A stretch of DNA of 6,850 nt from Candidatus Woesearchaeota archaeon (GTDB taxonomy: Archaea > Nanobdellota > Nanobdellia > Woesearchaeales > UBA12501). The stretch lies in the NCBI GenBank assembly GCA_026394915.1, contig JAPLZS010000179.1, positions 8,525-15,374 on the forward strand, written 5' to 3'. The notes under the pieces were generated by a model, which made no database searches, was not told where the DNA came from, and was given only the letters and a program-made list of their open reading frames with translations. The position numbers were made by a program, and so were the translations under genes. Positions within the stretch are counted from its first letter, which is position 1. Each line of letters opens with the position of its first letter. Below are positions 6,262 to 6,850 of this stretch, one piece after another.

Positions 6262-6850
6262 TTAGTTGGATATAATCATATTAAAATATCTGTTTATTTC
6301 TTTTGTTGATGTTTCTCCTTCAAATTTCCCATAGATGAAACCCAACACCCTCTTTTTGAGATTATGCGCATTTGCATGGCTGCTGTAAGCAACCCATCCT
6401 TCCAGAAGATCATAGATTATATCATAATCGATTTTCCCTGCATCAAAATCCAGACACAGCTCTGATAATTTTCTTCTGAACTTGCTTATATTGCTCTTTT
6501 TCAGCAGCTTGTGATGATAGAATATCCTGAATCCAAGGAAAGTCGTGCCTCTTGATAGAGGAGATATCTTTGATTTGTTAGGATGAAGATGGATATCCAA
6601 ATTTTCTCTTAAAAAATTACCAATCTCTGATTTATACATTTCAAGATGCTCTTTTGAATTATGCAGAATGATGAAATCATCAACATATCGGAGATAATAT
6701 TCAGCCCTTAGTTTATATTTCACAAAATAATCCAGCTCATTCAGGTAAACATTGGCAAAGAACTGCGAAGTCAGGTTGCCGAGGGGCATTCCTCTTCCGG
6801 ATCGCCCCCCCCCTCGCGGAGTTTTCCAGAATCCTCTTGACCAGCCACAA
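6262..6850 (-). CDS. Reverse transcriptase, DGR-type, C-terminal part; apparent frameshift at a homopolymer (N-terminus beyond window)
   Basis: The minus-strand frame from the ATG at 6789 gives 175 residues covering the RT palm and thumb. RT motif 4 is LGNLTSQ (residues 3-9), matching the [ILV]GxxxSQ form known from DGR reverse transcriptases rather than QGxxxSP. The catalytic YVDD is at 35-38 (6676-6687), so the active site is intact. TFLGFRI and GWVAYSSHAN, typical of the thumb, follow. Upstream, the ATG frame reads an unfamiliar CGWSRGFWKTPRGGG. The neighbouring frame reads LWLVKRILENSARGG, which fits the RT region ahead of motif 4 and then stops at 6737-6739. The switch falls at nine G (6805-6813 as C on the plus strand); eight would restore one frame. 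It is convergent with the synthase gene, 7 nt apart. It may encode a working RT if the extra base is a sequencing error. Confidence 0.85.
   Translation of the reverse strand, partial: CGWSRGFWKTPRGGGRSGRGMPLGNLTSQFFANVYLNELDYFVKYKLRAEYYLRYVDDFIILHNSKEHLEMYKSEIGNFLRENLDIHLHPNKSKISPLSRGTTFLGFRIFYHHKLLKKSNISKFRRKLSELCLDFDAGKIDYDIIYDLLEGWVAYSSHANAHNLKKRVLGFIYGKFEGETSTKEINRYFNMIISN
6292..6317 (+). terminator. Possible U-tract terminator for the reductase-synthase transcript
   Basis: About 40 nt past the synthase stop codon the plus strand becomes T-rich (TTTATTTCTTTTG, then GTTTCTCCTT), the kind of tract at which archaeal RNA polymerase can stop. No hairpin precedes it. It lies inside the 3' end of the convergent RT gene, where the codon content may explain the T-richness, so support is weak. 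Confidence 0.25.

Noticed and set aside
6262..6850. Group II intron or retron reverse transcriptase
   Set aside because: Motif 4 reads LGNLTSQ rather than QGxxxSP. No maturase or HNH domain follows the thumb, and no intron ends or msr/msd-like structure were seen in the window.
1..6850. CRISPR array, tRNA, rRNA or insertion-sequence ends
   Set aside because: Reading through both strands showed no spaced direct repeats, no cloverleaf-like sequence and no terminal inverted repeats flanking a transposase.

Overview
The window looks archaeal, most likely from an uncultivated lineage such as one of the DPANN groups. The lineage is inference. Four signs support an archaeon. A geranylgeranyl-reductase-type flavoprotein is fused to an isoprenyl diphosphate synthase, which is lipid or polyprenol chemistry typical of archaea. 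A ribosome-binding site matches 8 of 10 bases of AGGAGGTGAT. AT-rich TATA-like boxes lie in the one real intergenic gap. Codon use favours ATA, AGA and AGG. No rRNA, tRNA or CRISPR array was seen.

Layout. (1) Positions 1-3757, minus strand: one uninterrupted reading frame of 1252 codons that runs off the left edge. It has no stop inside the window. It starts at TTG and encodes a secreted, heavily sequon-bearing surface protein. Seven beta-propeller-blade-like motifs, two LamG-like domains, an Ig-like domain and a jelly-roll-like region can be read in it. (2) Positions 3758-4010: a divergent regulatory gap with AT-rich promoter candidates and two short dyads. (3) Positions 4011-6254, plus strand: a fused geranylgeranyl reductase and polyprenyl diphosphate synthase, 747 aa from the preferred ATG or 768 aa from an upstream GTG. 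(4) Positions 6262-6850, minus strand: the C-terminal part of a reverse transcriptase with the LGNLTSQ motif typical of diversity-generating-retroelement (DGR) RTs. A run of nine C on the plus strand (9 G in the gene) puts the two parts of the RT out of frame.

How they fit together. The fused enzyme joins prenyl-chain synthesis and prenyl-chain saturation in one polypeptide, which suggests coupled production of a reduced isoprenoid for membrane lipid, dolichol or quinone. The surface protein is probably an adhesin or glycan-binding cell-envelope protein. The RT is possibly part of a DGR, but no template or variable repeat and no accessory gene can be recognised here, so its link to the surface protein is only a hypothesis. 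The most unusual items are the reductase-synthase fusion and the apparent insertion of both LamG domains inside propeller blades.
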